Source: Mangrovicoccus ximenensis (GTDB lineage: Bacteria; Pseudomonadota; Alphaproteobacteria; Rhodobacterales; Rhodobacteraceae). Taken from it: DNA of 64,000 nucleotides. The stretch covers positions 58,948 through 122,947 of the forward strand of contig NZ_QBKZ01000002.1 in NCBI RefSeq assembly GCF_003056725.1. The letters run 5' to 3'. The translations under genes were made by a program, and so were the position numbers. Each line of letters opens with the position of its first letter. Positions within the stretch are counted from its first letter, which is position 1. Of this stretch, positions 49,640 through 59,276 are shown piece after piece. The notes beneath the pieces are model-generated. The model was not told the origin of the DNA. It did not search any database and saw only the letters and a program-made list of their open reading frames with translations.

Positions 49640-49718
49640 GATGTGAATTCCTTTCACATCCCCTAGATGTGAAGCCTCTTAACTTCTATCAAGGGCGGAT
49701 GTGAAAGTTTTTCACATC
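49640..49718. promoter_or_regulatory. Cluster of GATGTGAA palindromes
   Basis: GATGTGAA-N5-TTCACATC (49640-49660), a half site AGATGTGAAG (49665-49674) and GATGTGAAA-N3-TTTCACATC (49698-49718). Two full palindromes 58 bp apart, with a half site between, frame the DUF2852 promoter and look like cooperative binding sites for one dimeric regulator. Confidence 0.7.
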
Positions 49719-50084
49719 GGGGCCTGCCGAGCTGGCGGCGGCGCCATGGCGTCGGTGGCCAGCCTCGAAAACCTCCCGGGTCATCGGCAGGAGGCGCTCG
49801 TCGGCCATCTGGCGAGGAGCCAGGCATCCGGACAGGAGCTGCCTTCACCTTGTGGCCTTGAAGGAAATGGTCCCGATGGAGATTGCAGGCTGGTAGATGC
49901 CGGACCGTCTACGGAACAGACCCGCGGTCGATGGGATGCGCATGGCGCGGCAGAATTGCCGACCGGCGCCGGGGCTGATCTGCCATTCGGACAGCAATGG
50001 TGTCCTGGCCGGAGCACCTGAACGTTCTTCGCCTTCCCTGTGAGTTCCAACCTGGTTGCGACACCGGTTCCGGTTCAGATCAGC
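49719..50084. other. Unassigned stretch with IS30 flank
   Basis: No gene supported. The region right of 50040 adjoins the IS30 relic. Nothing recognisable was found between 49720 and 50040 on either strand. Confidence 0.4.
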
Positions 50085-50585
50085 CTGGCGCGTTCTTCGC
50101 GGAAAGCTTCGGCCAGGATTCGGTCGCCGAGGCACTTCCCCGGCGAGGCGTTGAGGCGGTCGCAAATCGACCTCATGGATCGATTTGGGAGCGCCAACAC
50201 CGCGGTGTCCCGGGGCAGGCAGCGGCGCACGCGGCGGTTCAGGGTCTCGATCTGGCCCTTCTGCCACGGTGCCTGCGGGTCGCAGGGTGAGCCATCGCGC
50301 GGCCGCCGGTCCGAGGCCGATGGCTACCGCGCCCTGTGGCCATGCCGGTGCCGAGCTCCCGCCAGGCGCCGAAGCCGCACCTGCCGTCCAAGATGCCCGA
50401 CCGCCGGACCGCCAGGGGCAAGGGCATCGATGATCGTGTCCGCCACCGGACCGGGCTTGCGGTCGCTGTTCCGGATCAGCACCGCGAAGCGGGTCCGGCG
50501 CTCGGCCATGGACAGCACGTTGGCGTCGCCGAGCGCCTCGCGGAAGATCATGAGAACATTCGCGGCCGCACTGCGGCCACGACCG
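50085..50585 (-). mobile_element. IS30-family transposase relic
   Basis: Minus strand: ANVLSMAERRTRFAVLIRNS and DRKPGPVADTIIDALAP, then in other frames PWQKGQIETLNRRVRRCLPR, DTAVLALPN, ICDRLNASPGKCLGDRILAE and AFREERARLI. These are the catalytic-core and C-terminal segments of IS30 transposases (QKGxxENxNRxxRRxLP). Frameshifts and a small rearrangement near 50285 inactivate it. Confidence 0.78.
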
Positions 50586-50594
50586 CCGCTCATT

Positions 50595-50990
50595 TGCTGC
50601 AAGTTCCACCTCGCGATGGACACGGCGACCGGCGATGTCCGGGCGGCGGAATTTACGTCCAGCCGCGGCGGCGGCAGTTGGGAGCTGCCGGAATTCTCCG
50701 GCCAGCCACCGCAGGATGAAAAGATCGGCACCGCAACGAGCGGGTTGCCAGCGGATGCGCCCTCGCCCGTCGGGCGCGGTCCGATGGCGCCGCGATGGGG
50801 CAATGCCGGGCACCGCTGGCGACGCCTTGGGCACGCGCCGCTTCCATGCGAAGATCTTGGTGCGTGGCGCCACGGCGGTCATTCCCATCCGCAGGAAGGG
50901 CCGCCTCCGGAAGGAGGACTGCCCGGCCGCCCTGGCCCTCAGCGGCATCCCGCGGGCAACCCAGCGCGTGAGCCGCGTCAGCGGGCGCGA
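50595..50990 (+). mobile_element. IS5-family transposase relic F
   Basis: FHLAMDTATGDVRAAEFTSS, RGGGSWELPEFSGQPPQDEK, then a palindromic insert, then RRFHAKILVRGATAVIPIRR in another frame. It covers the central DDE region, lacks both ends and begins at the IS30 relic. Confidence 0.75.
50748..50819. repeat. 70-bp palindromic element in IS5 relic F (best terminal repeats)
   Basis: A 72-bp unit with perfect ends CCAGCGG and CCGCTGG and the core GCCCGTCGGGCGCGG then CCGATGGCGCCGCGATGGGG. It is at the same transposase site as the copies at 4546 and 26623. Confidence 0.82.
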
Positions 50991-51124
50991 CCTGCCGCAG
51001 CCTCGGCACCTGCCCGAACAACTGAGCGGTTCCGCGCCGCGGAGACCCGGCAAGGGGCCGACCGGCCCCCTGCCCTTCCTGACGGCCGCCCCGCCTCGGC
51101 GGAGCGGCCTTCAGCCTGACCGCC

Positions 51125-52555
51125 TCACGGGCGGGACACGCATTTCGTTTCCAGGAAATCCTCGATCCCCATCTCGCCGCCCTCGCGGCCGTTGCCGGAC
51201 ATCTTGTAGCCGCCGAAGGGCGAGCCGTAGTCCAGATCCGAGCCGTTGAGCCGCACCATGCCCGCGCGCAGCCGCCGCCCGACCGCCATCGCCCGGTCGA
51301 GATCGCCCGACTGCACATAGGCAGCGAGACCATAGGGCGTGTCATTGGCGATCTTCACCGCCTCGTCCTCGTCGGAATAGGAAATCATCGCCAGGACCGG
51401 GCCGAAGATCTCCTCCTGCGCGATGGCCATGCCGTTGGTGACATCGGCGAAGACCGTCGGCTGCACGTAATAGCCGTGGTTCAGCCCGTTCGGACGGCCC
51501 GTGCCCCCCGCCAGCAACGTCGCGCCCTCGTCGATGCCCTGCTGGATCAGCGCCTGCACCTTGCCGAACTGGATGTCCGAAGCCAGCGGGCCGATATGGC
51601 GGCCATCTTCGGCCGGATCGCCGACTTCGGTCGCCTCGGCCGCCGCCTTCGCCACGTCCTTGGCGCGCTCGTAGAGCGAGGCCGGGACCAGCATCCGGGT
51701 CGGCGCGTTGCAGCTCTGCCCGGTATTCATGAACACCGCCCGGCAGCCCTGCTTGACCGCAGCCTCGACATCGCAATCGTCGAGCAGGATGTTCGGCGAC
51801 TTGCCGCCCAGCTCCAGCGCGACGCGCTTGATGTTGGCCGAGGCGTCGATGCTGATCTGCTGGCCGGCCCGGGTCGAGCCGGTGAAGCTCATCATGGTGA
51901 CGTCGGGATGCTTCGACAGCGCCGCGCCGACCTCCGGCCCGGTGCCGTTGACGAGGTTGAACACGCCCGGCGGCACGCCCGCCTCGTCGAGGATTTCCGC
52001 ATAGAGCAGCCCCGAGAGCGGCGTCAGCTCCGAGGGCTTCAGCACCATGGTGCAGCCCGCCGCCAGCGCCGCCAGAACCTTCAGCGCGATCTGGTTGATC
52101 GGCCAGTTCCAGGGCGTGATCAGCCCGCAGACGCCGATCGGCTCCTTCACGATGAGGTCGCCCTGCAGGTTCTCGAATTCGAACTGCATGTGCTCCAGCG
52201 CGCGGACGAAGCCGTCGAGATGCCCGATCCCGACCGCTGCCTGGGCATTGCGCGACAGCCGGATCGGCGCGCCCATCTCCGAGGTGATGACCTGCGCCAT
52301 CTCCTCGGACCGCTTCTCGTAGACCGCGCGGATCGCGGCCAAGAGCTCCAGCCGCTCGGCCTTGCTGCTGCGCGAGAAGCTCTCGAAGGCGTTCAGCGCA
52401 GAGGCCACGGCGCGGTCCACGTCCTCGGCATTGCCGAGCGCGATCTCGGCGATCTGCTCTTCGGTCGCGGGGTTGATCACGCCCATCCGGTCCTGCCCGG
52501 AGGGCTGCATCCAGGTGCCCGCATAGTAGAACTTGTCGGTCTGAAGTGCGGTCAT
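51125..52555 (-). CDS. Aldehyde dehydrogenase family protein
   Basis: A complete 476-residue NAD(P)-dependent dehydrogenase. The active-site Glu is in VALELGGKSPNI, the catalytic Cys in FMNTGQSCNAPTRML, and NAD-site segments LITPWNWPINQIALKVLAAL and FTGSTRAGQQI are present. Its place beside PuuB, aminotransferase and PuuA genes suggests oxidation of gamma-glutamyl-aminobutyraldehyde or 4-aminobutyraldehyde in putrescine breakdown. It lies 11 bp downstream of the puuB-like gene, same strand. Confidence 0.92.
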   Translation of the reverse strand: MTALQTDKFYYAGTWMQPSGQDRMGVINPATEEQIAEIALGNAEDVDRAVASALNAFESFSRSSKAERLELLAAIRAVYEKRSEEMAQVITSEMGAPIRLSRNAQAAVGIGHLDGFVRALEHMQFEFENLQGDLIVKEPIGVCGLITPWNWPINQIALKVLAALAAGCTMVLKPSELTPLSGLLYAEILDEAGVPPGVFNLVNGTGPEVGAALSKHPDVTMMSFTGSTRAGQQISIDASANIKRVALELGGKSPNILLDDCDVEAAVKQGCRAVFMNTGQSCNAPTRMLVPASLYERAKDVAKAAAEATEVGDPAEDGRHIGPLASDIQFGKVQALIQQGIDEGATLLAGGTGRPNGLNHGYYVQPTVFADVTNGMAIAQEEIFGPVLAMISYSDEDEAVKIANDTPYGLAAYVQSGDLDRAMAVGRRLRAGMVRLNGSDLDYGSPFGGYKMSGNGREGGEMGIEDFLETKCVSRP

Positions 52556-52566
52556 CTCATTACTCC

Positions 52567-53856
52567 TTAGAACCGGTCACGCAACGCGTACCATGTCATT
52601 GCGGCGGCCAAGAGCGGCTCCCTGAGCGCCACGCCGCCGGGAAATTTCGAGGCGGGCAGTCCCGCCATCAGGTCGAAGTCCGCACGGTCGCCGCCGACCG
52701 CGTGGGCCATCATCTTGCCCGCCAGCGTGCCCATGGCGACGCCGTGGCCGGAGAAGCCCGAGGCGCTGAACACGCCCGGAGACACTTCGGCGAAATGCGG
52801 CAGGCGCTGCATGGTGATGCCCAGCGTGCCGCCCCAGGCATGGGTGATCTTCACGTCCGCGAGCTGCGGAAAGACCTGCAGCATCGGCTTCCGGACCTTG
52901 GCGGCGATGTCGGACGGGAAGCGGTAGCCATAGCTCTCGCCGCCGCCGAACAGCAGCCGCCCGTCCTCGCTGAGGCGGAAATAGTTGATCACGAAGCGCG
53001 AATCGCCGACCGCATGGCCGTTGCGGATGATCTCCGCCGCGCGCTCGCCCAGGGGCTCGGTCGCGGCGATGAAATTGTTGATCGGCATCACCCGCTGGGC
53101 GAGGCCCGGCAGCAGGTTGTTGTGGTAGCCGTTCAGCCCCAGCACGACTTTTTCGGCGCGGATCCGGGCGCGGCCGGTGACGACCGTGGTGCCCTCGATC
53201 CCGGTGATCCGGCTGTCCTCGTGCAGCGCCACGCCGGCGGAAAGGCAGAGCCGCGCCAGCCCGAAGGCGTAGCGCAAGGGGTGCAGATGCGCGCCGCCCA
53301 TGTCGAGCGTGCCGGAATGGTAGCCGGGGGAGCCCACCTCGTGGCGGATCTCGTCGCGGTCCAGATAGCGGATCAGCTCGTAGCCGTAATGCTGCGCCAT
53401 GTGATCGGCATGGGCGCGGCTGTCATCGGCATAGCGGGCGCGGTGATCGGCATGGATGATGCCCTGCCCCCAGCCCGCATCGCCGCCCGCCTCCTCGACG
53501 AGCGCCTTCGCCAGCGCCACCGACTCGAGCCCGATCTCCCAGAGCTTCCGCGCGTCGTCGATCCCGACGAGCTTCTCCAGCTCCATCTGCTCGACCCGCT
53601 GGCCGGTGCCGACCTGGCCGCCATTCCGGCCCGACGCGCCGGAGCCGATCCGGTTGGCCTCGACCAGCACCACGCTGTGCCCGGCACGGGCCAGGTGCAG
53701 CGCCGCCGACAGCCCGGTGAAGCCGCCGCCGACGACGCAGACATCCGTCCGGATTTCGCCCTCTGCCGGCGGGAACGGCCCCGGCGCGTCGGCGGTCGCA
53801 GCATACCACGACCGCGGAAGTTCGCCCTCGGGATCGTTGATCCTCAGGATATCCAT
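52567..53856 (-). CDS. puuB: FAD-dependent gamma-glutamylputrescine oxidase (PuuB-like)
   Basis: A complete 429-residue DAO-family oxidase. FAD motif TDVCVVGGGFTGLSAALHLA, then SGASGRNGGQVGTGQRVEQM (typical of PuuB/OrdL), and C-terminal GVFSASGFSGHGVAMGTLAG. It would oxidise gamma-glutamylputrescine, releasing ammonia and peroxide, and hand the aldehyde to the dehydrogenase encoded just downstream. A gap of 112 bp separates it from the aminotransferase gene upstream. Confidence 0.88.
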   Translation of the reverse strand: MDILRINDPEGELPRSWYAATADAPGPFPPAEGEIRTDVCVVGGGFTGLSAALHLARAGHSVVLVEANRIGSGASGRNGGQVGTGQRVEQMELEKLVGIDDARKLWEIGLESVALAKALVEEAGGDAGWGQGIIHADHRARYADDSRAHADHMAQHYGYELIRYLDRDEIRHEVGSPGYHSGTLDMGGAHLHPLRYAFGLARLCLSAGVALHEDSRITGIEGTTVVTGRARIRAEKVVLGLNGYHNNLLPGLAQRVMPINNFIAATEPLGERAAEIIRNGHAVGDSRFVINYFRLSEDGRLLFGGGESYGYRFPSDIAAKVRKPMLQVFPQLADVKITHAWGGTLGITMQRLPHFAEVSPGVFSASGFSGHGVAMGTLAGKMMAHAVGGDRADFDLMAGLPASKFPGGVALREPLLAAAMTWYALRDRF

Positions 53857-53968
53857 CAGCGCAGCTCCGCCCGGGAAACCGGGCCCGCCCGGCAGGACTT
53901 GCCTGCCGCGAGGGGCGCCCCGGCCGAAGGTCTCCCTGCGGCTGGTCGCACGTCCGCCGGGCTCCGGA

Positions 53969-55363
53969 TCATTCCGCGGCCTGCCAATGGCCCTTCGCCT
54001 TGACCTCTTCGAAGGCCTCGTCCAGCGCCTTGCGCGCCCGTTCGATCAGCAGGTCGACTTCGGACCGCGAGATCACCAGCGGCGGCGAGATGATCATCCG
54101 GTCGCCGACATGGCGCATCACCAGGTTGTTGGCAAAGCAGCGCTCGCGGCAGATATAGCCGACCGTGCCTTCCTTGGCGGCGAATTTCGCCCGTTTCCCG
54201 CGGTCCGGCGTCAGCGCCAGCGAGCCCATCAGCCCGGCGATCTTGGTCTCGCCCACCATCGGATGGTCCCCGAGGCTCTCCCAGGCCTTCGCCAGATAGG
54301 GCGCGGTCTCGGCCCCGGCCCGCTCGACGATGCCTTCCTCGTCGAGAATGCGCAGGTTTTCCAGCGCCACCGCCGCGGCCACCGGATGGCCGGAATAGGT
54401 GTAGCCATGGGCAAATTCATCGGCCGAGTTGATGGTCTTCGCCACCTCGTCCGACACCATCGAGGCGCCGATCGGGATGTAGCCCGAGCTCAGCCCCTTC
54501 GCCAGCGTCATGATGTCGGGACGGATGCCCATGGTCTGCGACCCGAACCACTTGCCGGTGCGGCCGAAACCGGTGATCACCTCGTCGACGATCAGCAGGA
54601 TCTCGTATTTGTCGCAGATGCGCTGGATCTCGGGCCAGTAGGTGGCGGGCGGCACGATCACGCCGCCGGCGCCCTGCACCGGTTCGGCGATGAAGGCCGC
54701 GACGCGGTCCTCGCCCAGTTCCAGGATCTTCTGCTCCAGCTCCTGCGCGCGCATCAGGCCGAAATCTTCGGGCGTCATGTCGCCGCCCTCGGACCACCAG
54801 TCAGGCTGGTTGATATGGACGATGTCCGGGATCGGCAGGCCGCCCTGCTTGTGGATGCCCTTCATCCCGCCAAGCGAGCCGCCGCCCATGGTCGAGCCGT
54901 GATAGCCGTTCCAGCGCGAGATCACGACCGACTTCGACGGCTTGCCCTTCGCCGCCCAGTAATGCCGGACCATGCGCAGGTTGGTGTCGTTCGAATCCGA
55001 GCCGGAGCCGTTGAAGAAGGCGTGGTTCAGATCGCCCGGGCACAGTTCGGCCAGCCGCGCGGCCAGCTCGATGGCGGGCACGTGGCTGGTCTGGAAGAAG
55101 GTGTTGTAGAAGGGCAGCTCCTGCATCTGGCGCATGGCGGCCTCGGCCAGCTCCTTGCGGCCATAGCCGATGTTGACGCACCACAGCCCCGCCATGCCGT
55201 CGAGGATCACCTCGCCCTCGCTGTCGGTCAGGAACACGCCCTTCGCGCTGGTGATGATCCGCGCGCCCTTGGCGTTGAGCGCGTCGCCATCGGTGAAGGG
55301 ATGCAGGTGATGGGCGGCGTCAAGCGCCTGCAGCTCGGCGGTGGGCAGGTGGTTCAGGGGCAT
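53969..55363 (-). CDS. Class III aminotransferase (putrescine/diamine-pyruvate type)
   Basis: A complete 464-residue PLP enzyme. Present are GLWCVNIGYGRKELAEAAMR, NGSGSDSNDTNLRMVRHYWA, SRWNGYHGSTMGGGSLGGMK, DEVITGFGRTGKWFG and the PLP-lysine segment TLAKGLSSGYIPIGA. The family transfers the amino group of putrescine or other omega-amines to pyruvate (SpuC-like). It is co-oriented with puuA, puuB and the aldehyde dehydrogenase, giving an alternative route from putrescine to 4-aminobutyraldehyde. Confidence 0.9.
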   Translation of the reverse strand: MPLNHLPTAELQALDAAHHLHPFTDGDALNAKGARIITSAKGVFLTDSEGEVILDGMAGLWCVNIGYGRKELAEAAMRQMQELPFYNTFFQTSHVPAIELAARLAELCPGDLNHAFFNGSGSDSNDTNLRMVRHYWAAKGKPSKSVVISRWNGYHGSTMGGGSLGGMKGIHKQGGLPIPDIVHINQPDWWSEGGDMTPEDFGLMRAQELEQKILELGEDRVAAFIAEPVQGAGGVIVPPATYWPEIQRICDKYEILLIVDEVITGFGRTGKWFGSQTMGIRPDIMTLAKGLSSGYIPIGASMVSDEVAKTINSADEFAHGYTYSGHPVAAAVALENLRILDEEGIVERAGAETAPYLAKAWESLGDHPMVGETKIAGLMGSLALTPDRGKRAKFAAKEGTVGYICRERCFANNLVMRHVGDRMIISPPLVISRSEVDLLIERARKALDEAFEEVKAKGHWQAAE

Positions 55364-55391
55364 GGTCGGTCTTCTTTGCGTCGCGTTGCGA

Positions 55392-56816
55392 TTACACGTT
55401 GAGCATCAGGTGCTGGCGTTCCCAGGGAGAGATCTCCTGCCGGAACTCGTTCACCTCGGCGGACTTGATGGCCGCATAGAGGGCGCAGAACTCCTCGGAG
55501 AGGACTTCCCGCACGGCGCCGGCCTCCTCGAAGGCGGCGAGCGCTTCGTAGGCGCCCTCGGGGATGGTCTCGCCGATCTCGGTCCAGACCTCGCCGACCG
55601 CGGGGGCGCGCGGCTCGATCTTCTCGACGAGACCCATATAGCCCGCGGCCAGAGAGCCGGCGATGGCCAGGTAAGGGTTCGAGTCGATGCCGATCACCCG
55701 GTTCTCGACCCGGCGGTGCTCCGCGGGCGAGGACGGGATGCGCAGCCCGGTGGTGCGGTTGTCGGCGCCCCATTCCAGGTTGGTCGGCGCCGAGAGCCCG
55801 CCCGAGAGGCGGCGGTAGCTGTTGATGTAGGGGGCGAAGAGCGGCATCAGCATCTGCACGTAGCGCTGCGAGCCGCCGATGAAATGGTAGAATTCCGGCG
55901 TCTCGCGCCCGTCTTCGGCGGTGAAGATGTTGCGCCCGGTCTTCGCGTCCAGCACCGACTGGTGGATATGCATCGCCGAGCCCGGCTCGTCGCGCATCGG
56001 CTTGGCCATGAAGGTGGCGAACATGCCGTTCTTCAGCGCCGCCTCGCGGATCGTCCGCTTGAAGTAGAACACCTGGTCGGCCAGCCACAGCGGGTCGCCA
56101 TGCAGCAGGTTGATCTCGATCTGCCCGGCGCCGCCTTCCTGGATCAGCGTGTCGATCGCCAGGCCCTGCGCCTCGGCATAGTCGTAGATCGTGTCGATGA
56201 CGCGGCCGTATTCGTCGACCGCCGACATCGAATAGGCCTGCCGTCCGGTGCCGCGCCGGCCGGTGCGCCCGACCGGGGGCTCGATCGGCTCGTTCGGATC
56301 GACATTCGGCTTCGTGAGGTAGAATTCCAGCTCGGGCGCGACCACCGGCTGCCAGCCCTTGGCGGCGTAGCGGTCGAGCACCCGGCGCAGCACGTTGCGC
56401 GGCGCCACCTCCAGCACCTCGCCCGCCCGGGTCTGCAGGTCGCAGATCACCTGGAGCGTCACGTCCTCCTCCGCCCAGGGGGCGGCGGTGGCGGTGTTCA
56501 TGTCAGGGACGAGGATGATGTCGGTCTCGGTCCATTGCTGGTCGATCTCCTCGATATCGACCCATTCGCCGGTAATCGTCTGGTAGAACAGCGAGATCGG
56601 CAAATGGAACCGGCTCTCGGGATTGAACTTGTGGAACGGCATCGCCTTGCCGCGGGACTGCCCGACGAGGTCGGGAATGACGCATTCGACTTCTTCGATT
56701 CGGCGGTCGCCGCGATAGGCCTGGAACGCCAGCGGAAGCTTTTCCCGCCAGTCGGCGGCAATGTCGGAGGGCACGGAATTCACCTGTGGATCACGAACGG
56801 AAAGGCCGTCCGGCAA
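55392..56816 (-). CDS. puuA: Glutamine synthetase-family gamma-glutamylputrescine ligase
   Basis: 474 residues. GS motifs: VAPELEFYL, QEGGAGQIEINLLHGDPLWL, MAKPMRDEPGSAMHIHQSVL (about residue 280), GADNRTTGLRIPSSPAEHRR and RVIGIDSNPYLAIAGSLAAG. The enzyme ligates glutamate to putrescine using ATP. The start at 56816 is the first in frame; a Val or later codon near VNSVPSDIA is possible, as homologues vary. It is divergent from potF, so the 158-bp gap probably holds both promoters. Confidence 0.9.
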   Translation of the reverse strand: MPDGLSVRDPQVNSVPSDIAADWREKLPLAFQAYRGDRRIEEVECVIPDLVGQSRGKAMPFHKFNPESRFHLPISLFYQTITGEWVDIEEIDQQWTETDIILVPDMNTATAAPWAEEDVTLQVICDLQTRAGEVLEVAPRNVLRRVLDRYAAKGWQPVVAPELEFYLTKPNVDPNEPIEPPVGRTGRRGTGRQAYSMSAVDEYGRVIDTIYDYAEAQGLAIDTLIQEGGAGQIEINLLHGDPLWLADQVFYFKRTIREAALKNGMFATFMAKPMRDEPGSAMHIHQSVLDAKTGRNIFTAEDGRETPEFYHFIGGSQRYVQMLMPLFAPYINSYRRLSGGLSAPTNLEWGADNRTTGLRIPSSPAEHRRVENRVIGIDSNPYLAIAGSLAAGYMGLVEKIEPRAPAVGEVWTEIGETIPEGAYEALAAFEEAGAVREVLSEEFCALYAAIKSAEVNEFRQEISPWERQHLMLNV

Positions 56817-56974
56817 AGCCCCGGCGGCTGCTGATGCGTACCGTGCGTAGGAACGCGGCAGGTGTCAATCATGACGCTTGGCAATTCCGTGACTGTCGCA
56901 CGGGCACTCTTGCGGAGGGCCGGAAATCTTCACAGAGTGACCGCAGAACAAGGGTTCAATGGGGAAAACCAACA

Positions 56975-58063
56975 ATGAAGAAGGCACTGCTGCCGCTCTC
57001 TGCGGCGCTGCTCTGCGGGACCGCGGCCCTCGCCGCCGAGGGCACCGTCCATGTCTACAACTGGTCGGACTACATCGACGAGGAGCTGCTGTCGAAGTTC
57101 GAGGAAGAGACCGGGCTGGAGCTGGTCTACGACGTGTTCGACTCGAACGAACTGCTGGAAACCAAGATGCTGGCAGGCGGTTCGGGCTATGACGTCGTCG
57201 TCCCGACCGGCACCTTCCTCGAGCGCCAGATCCAGGCGGGCGTGTTCCAGAAGCTCGACTTCGCGCAGTTGCCGAATTCGGAAAACCTGTGGGGCGTGAT
57301 CAAGGACCGGACCGCGAAATACGACCCCGGCAACGCATATTCGATCAACTACATGTGGGGCACCACCGGGCTCGGCGTGAACGTCGCGAAGGTGCAGGAA
57401 GTGCTGGGCGAGGGCGCGCCGATCGACAGCCTCGAGCTGATCTTCAAGCCCGAGAACATGGAAAAGCTGGCCTCCTGCGGCGTGCATTTCCTCGACGCGC
57501 CGACCGAGATCATCCCGGCCGCGCTGCGCTATATCGGCGAGGATCCCGACAGCCACGACACCGACGTCATCGAGAAGACCGAGGACGTGCTGATGGCGGT
57601 GCGCCCCTACATCACCAAGTTCCACAGCTCGGAATACATCAACGCGCTCGCCAATGGCGAGATCTGCGTGGCCTTCGGCTGGTCGGGCGACATCCTGCAG
57701 GCCCGCGACCGGGCCGCCGAGGCCGATAACGGCGTCGAAATCGCCTACAACGCGCCGAAGGAAGGCGCGCTGATGTGGTTCGACCAGATGGCGATCCCGG
57801 CGGACGCGCCGAATCCCGAGGGCGCCATGGCCTTCCTGAACTTCATCATGGATGCCCAGAACATGGCGGCGGCGTCGAACTACGTCTATTACGCCAACGG
57901 CAACGAGGCCTCGCAGGAATTCCTCGCCGAGGACGTGATCGGCGACCCGGCGATCTATCCCTCGGCCGAGACGCTGGAAAACCTCTACACCGTCACCGCC
58001 TATGATCCCAAGGTGAACCGGGTCGTCACCCGGCTCTGGACCAAGATCAAGTCGGGCACCTGA
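56975..58063 (+). CDS. potF: Putrescine ABC transporter, periplasmic binding protein
   Basis: Signal peptide MKKALLPLSAALLCGTAALA, then the PotD/PotF fold: GTVHVYNWSDYIDEELLSKF, VPTGTFLERQIQAGVFQKLD, YSINYMWGTTGLGVNV, EICVAFGWSGDILQARDRAA and APKEGALMWFDQMAIPADAP. Acidic and aromatic residues in these segments bind the diamine. About 362 residues, complete. It heads the potFGHI operon; the next gene starts 73 bp later. Confidence 0.93.
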   Translation: MKKALLPLSAALLCGTAALAAEGTVHVYNWSDYIDEELLSKFEEETGLELVYDVFDSNELLETKMLAGGSGYDVVVPTGTFLERQIQAGVFQKLDFAQLPNSENLWGVIKDRTAKYDPGNAYSINYMWGTTGLGVNVAKVQEVLGEGAPIDSLELIFKPENMEKLASCGVHFLDAPTEIIPAALRYIGEDPDSHDTDVIEKTEDVLMAVRPYITKFHSSEYINALANGEICVAFGWSGDILQARDRAAEADNGVEIAYNAPKEGALMWFDQMAIPADAPNPEGAMAFLNFIMDAQNMAAASNYVYYANGNEASQEFLAEDVIGDPAIYPSAETLENLYTVTAYDPKVNRVVTRLWTKIKSGT

Positions 58064-58136
58064 GCCTGGCGGCCGGACCGCGCCGCAAGGGCGCGGTCCC
58101 TTCCTTTTCAATGATGTGAAGCGTTCCGGGTCTGCC

Positions 58137-59276
58137 ATGGATACAAAGCCTTCCCCCGCCCCCTTTGCCCCCTGGACCGACCCGGCCGCCGTGCCGCTGA
58201 TCCGTTTCGAGGGCGTCACCAAGCGTTTCGGAGATTTCACCGCGCTGCAGGGGATCGACCTCCAGATCTATCCGCGCGAATTCTTCGCCCTGCTCGGCCC
58301 CTCGGGCTGCGGCAAGACCACGCTGATGCGGATGCTGGCGGGCTTCGAGACGCCGACCGAGGGCACGATCTGGCTCGACGGCCAGAACATCGCGCCGGTG
58401 CCGCCGAACAAGCGCCCGGTGAACATGATGTTCCAGAGCTACGCGCTGTTCCCGCATCTCTCGGTCTGGGACAACATCGCCTTCGGTCTGCGCCGCGCAG
58501 GCCAGGACAAGGACACGATCAAGGCGCGCGTCGAGGAAATGCTGCGCCTCACCCGGCTCGACCAGTTCGCCCGCCGCAAGCCGCACCAGATTTCCGGCGG
58601 CCAGCGCCAGCGCGTCGCGCTCGCCCGCTCCCTCGCGCTCGGGCCGAAGCTGCTGCTTCTGGACGAGCCCTTGGGCGCGCTCGACAAGAAGCTGCGCCAG
58701 GACACCCAGTTCGAGCTGATGGACATCCAGGAGAAGACCGGCACGACCTTCGTGATCGTCACCCATGACCAGGAAGAGGCGATGACCGTCGCCTCCCGCG
58801 TCGCGGTGATGGATGCCGGCCGCCTCTGCCAGATCGACACGCCGCAGCATATCTACGAGACGCCGAATTCGCGCTACGTGGCGGATTTCATCGGCGAGGT
58901 CTCGATCATCGAGGGCCGCGTCGACAGCCTCGGCGAGGAAATCGGCATCGCCTATGCCGAGGGCCAGAAACCCGTGATGACCCGCACCGGCGGAACCGAG
59001 GTCGCGCTGGGACAGAGCGTGTTCTACGCCATCCGCCCCGAGAAGATCTGGGTCGGCGCCGAGCCGCATCCAGACCGGATCAATTCCGTCGAGGGCACGA
59101 TCGTCGATATCGGCTATCTCGGCGATGTCAGCACCTACCATGTCCGGCTCGACAGCGGGCAGATGATCAAGGCGCTCATGACCAATGCCGAGCGCTATGC
59201 CGCCAGCCGCTTCACCTGGAACGACCGGGTCTGGCTGAGCTGGAGCCGCCATGCCGGGGTGGTGCTGACCTCATGA
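58137..59276 (+). CDS. potG: Putrescine ABC transporter ATPase
   Basis: Walker A GPSGCGKTTLMRMLAGFE, Q-loop MMFQSYALFPHLSVWDNIAF, signature HQISGGQRQRVALARSLAL, Walker B LLLLDEPLGALDKKLRQD and the H-loop VTHDQEEAMTV are all intact. A C-terminal TOBE domain (EVALGQSVFYAIRPEKIWVG) follows. About 379 residues. I choose the ATG at 58137; an in-frame ATG at 58116 would add 7 residues. It overlaps potH by 4 bp. Confidence 0.93.
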   Translation: MDTKPSPAPFAPWTDPAAVPLIRFEGVTKRFGDFTALQGIDLQIYPREFFALLGPSGCGKTTLMRMLAGFETPTEGTIWLDGQNIAPVPPNKRPVNMMFQSYALFPHLSVWDNIAFGLRRAGQDKDTIKARVEEMLRLTRLDQFARRKPHQISGGQRQRVALARSLALGPKLLLLDEPLGALDKKLRQDTQFELMDIQEKTGTTFVIVTHDQEEAMTVASRVAVMDAGRLCQIDTPQHIYETPNSRYVADFIGEVSIIEGRVDSLGEEIGIAYAEGQKPVMTRTGGTEVALGQSVFYAIRPEKIWVGAEPHPDRINSVEGTIVDIGYLGDVSTYHVRLDSGQMIKALMTNAERYAASRFTWNDRVWLSWSRHAGVVLTS

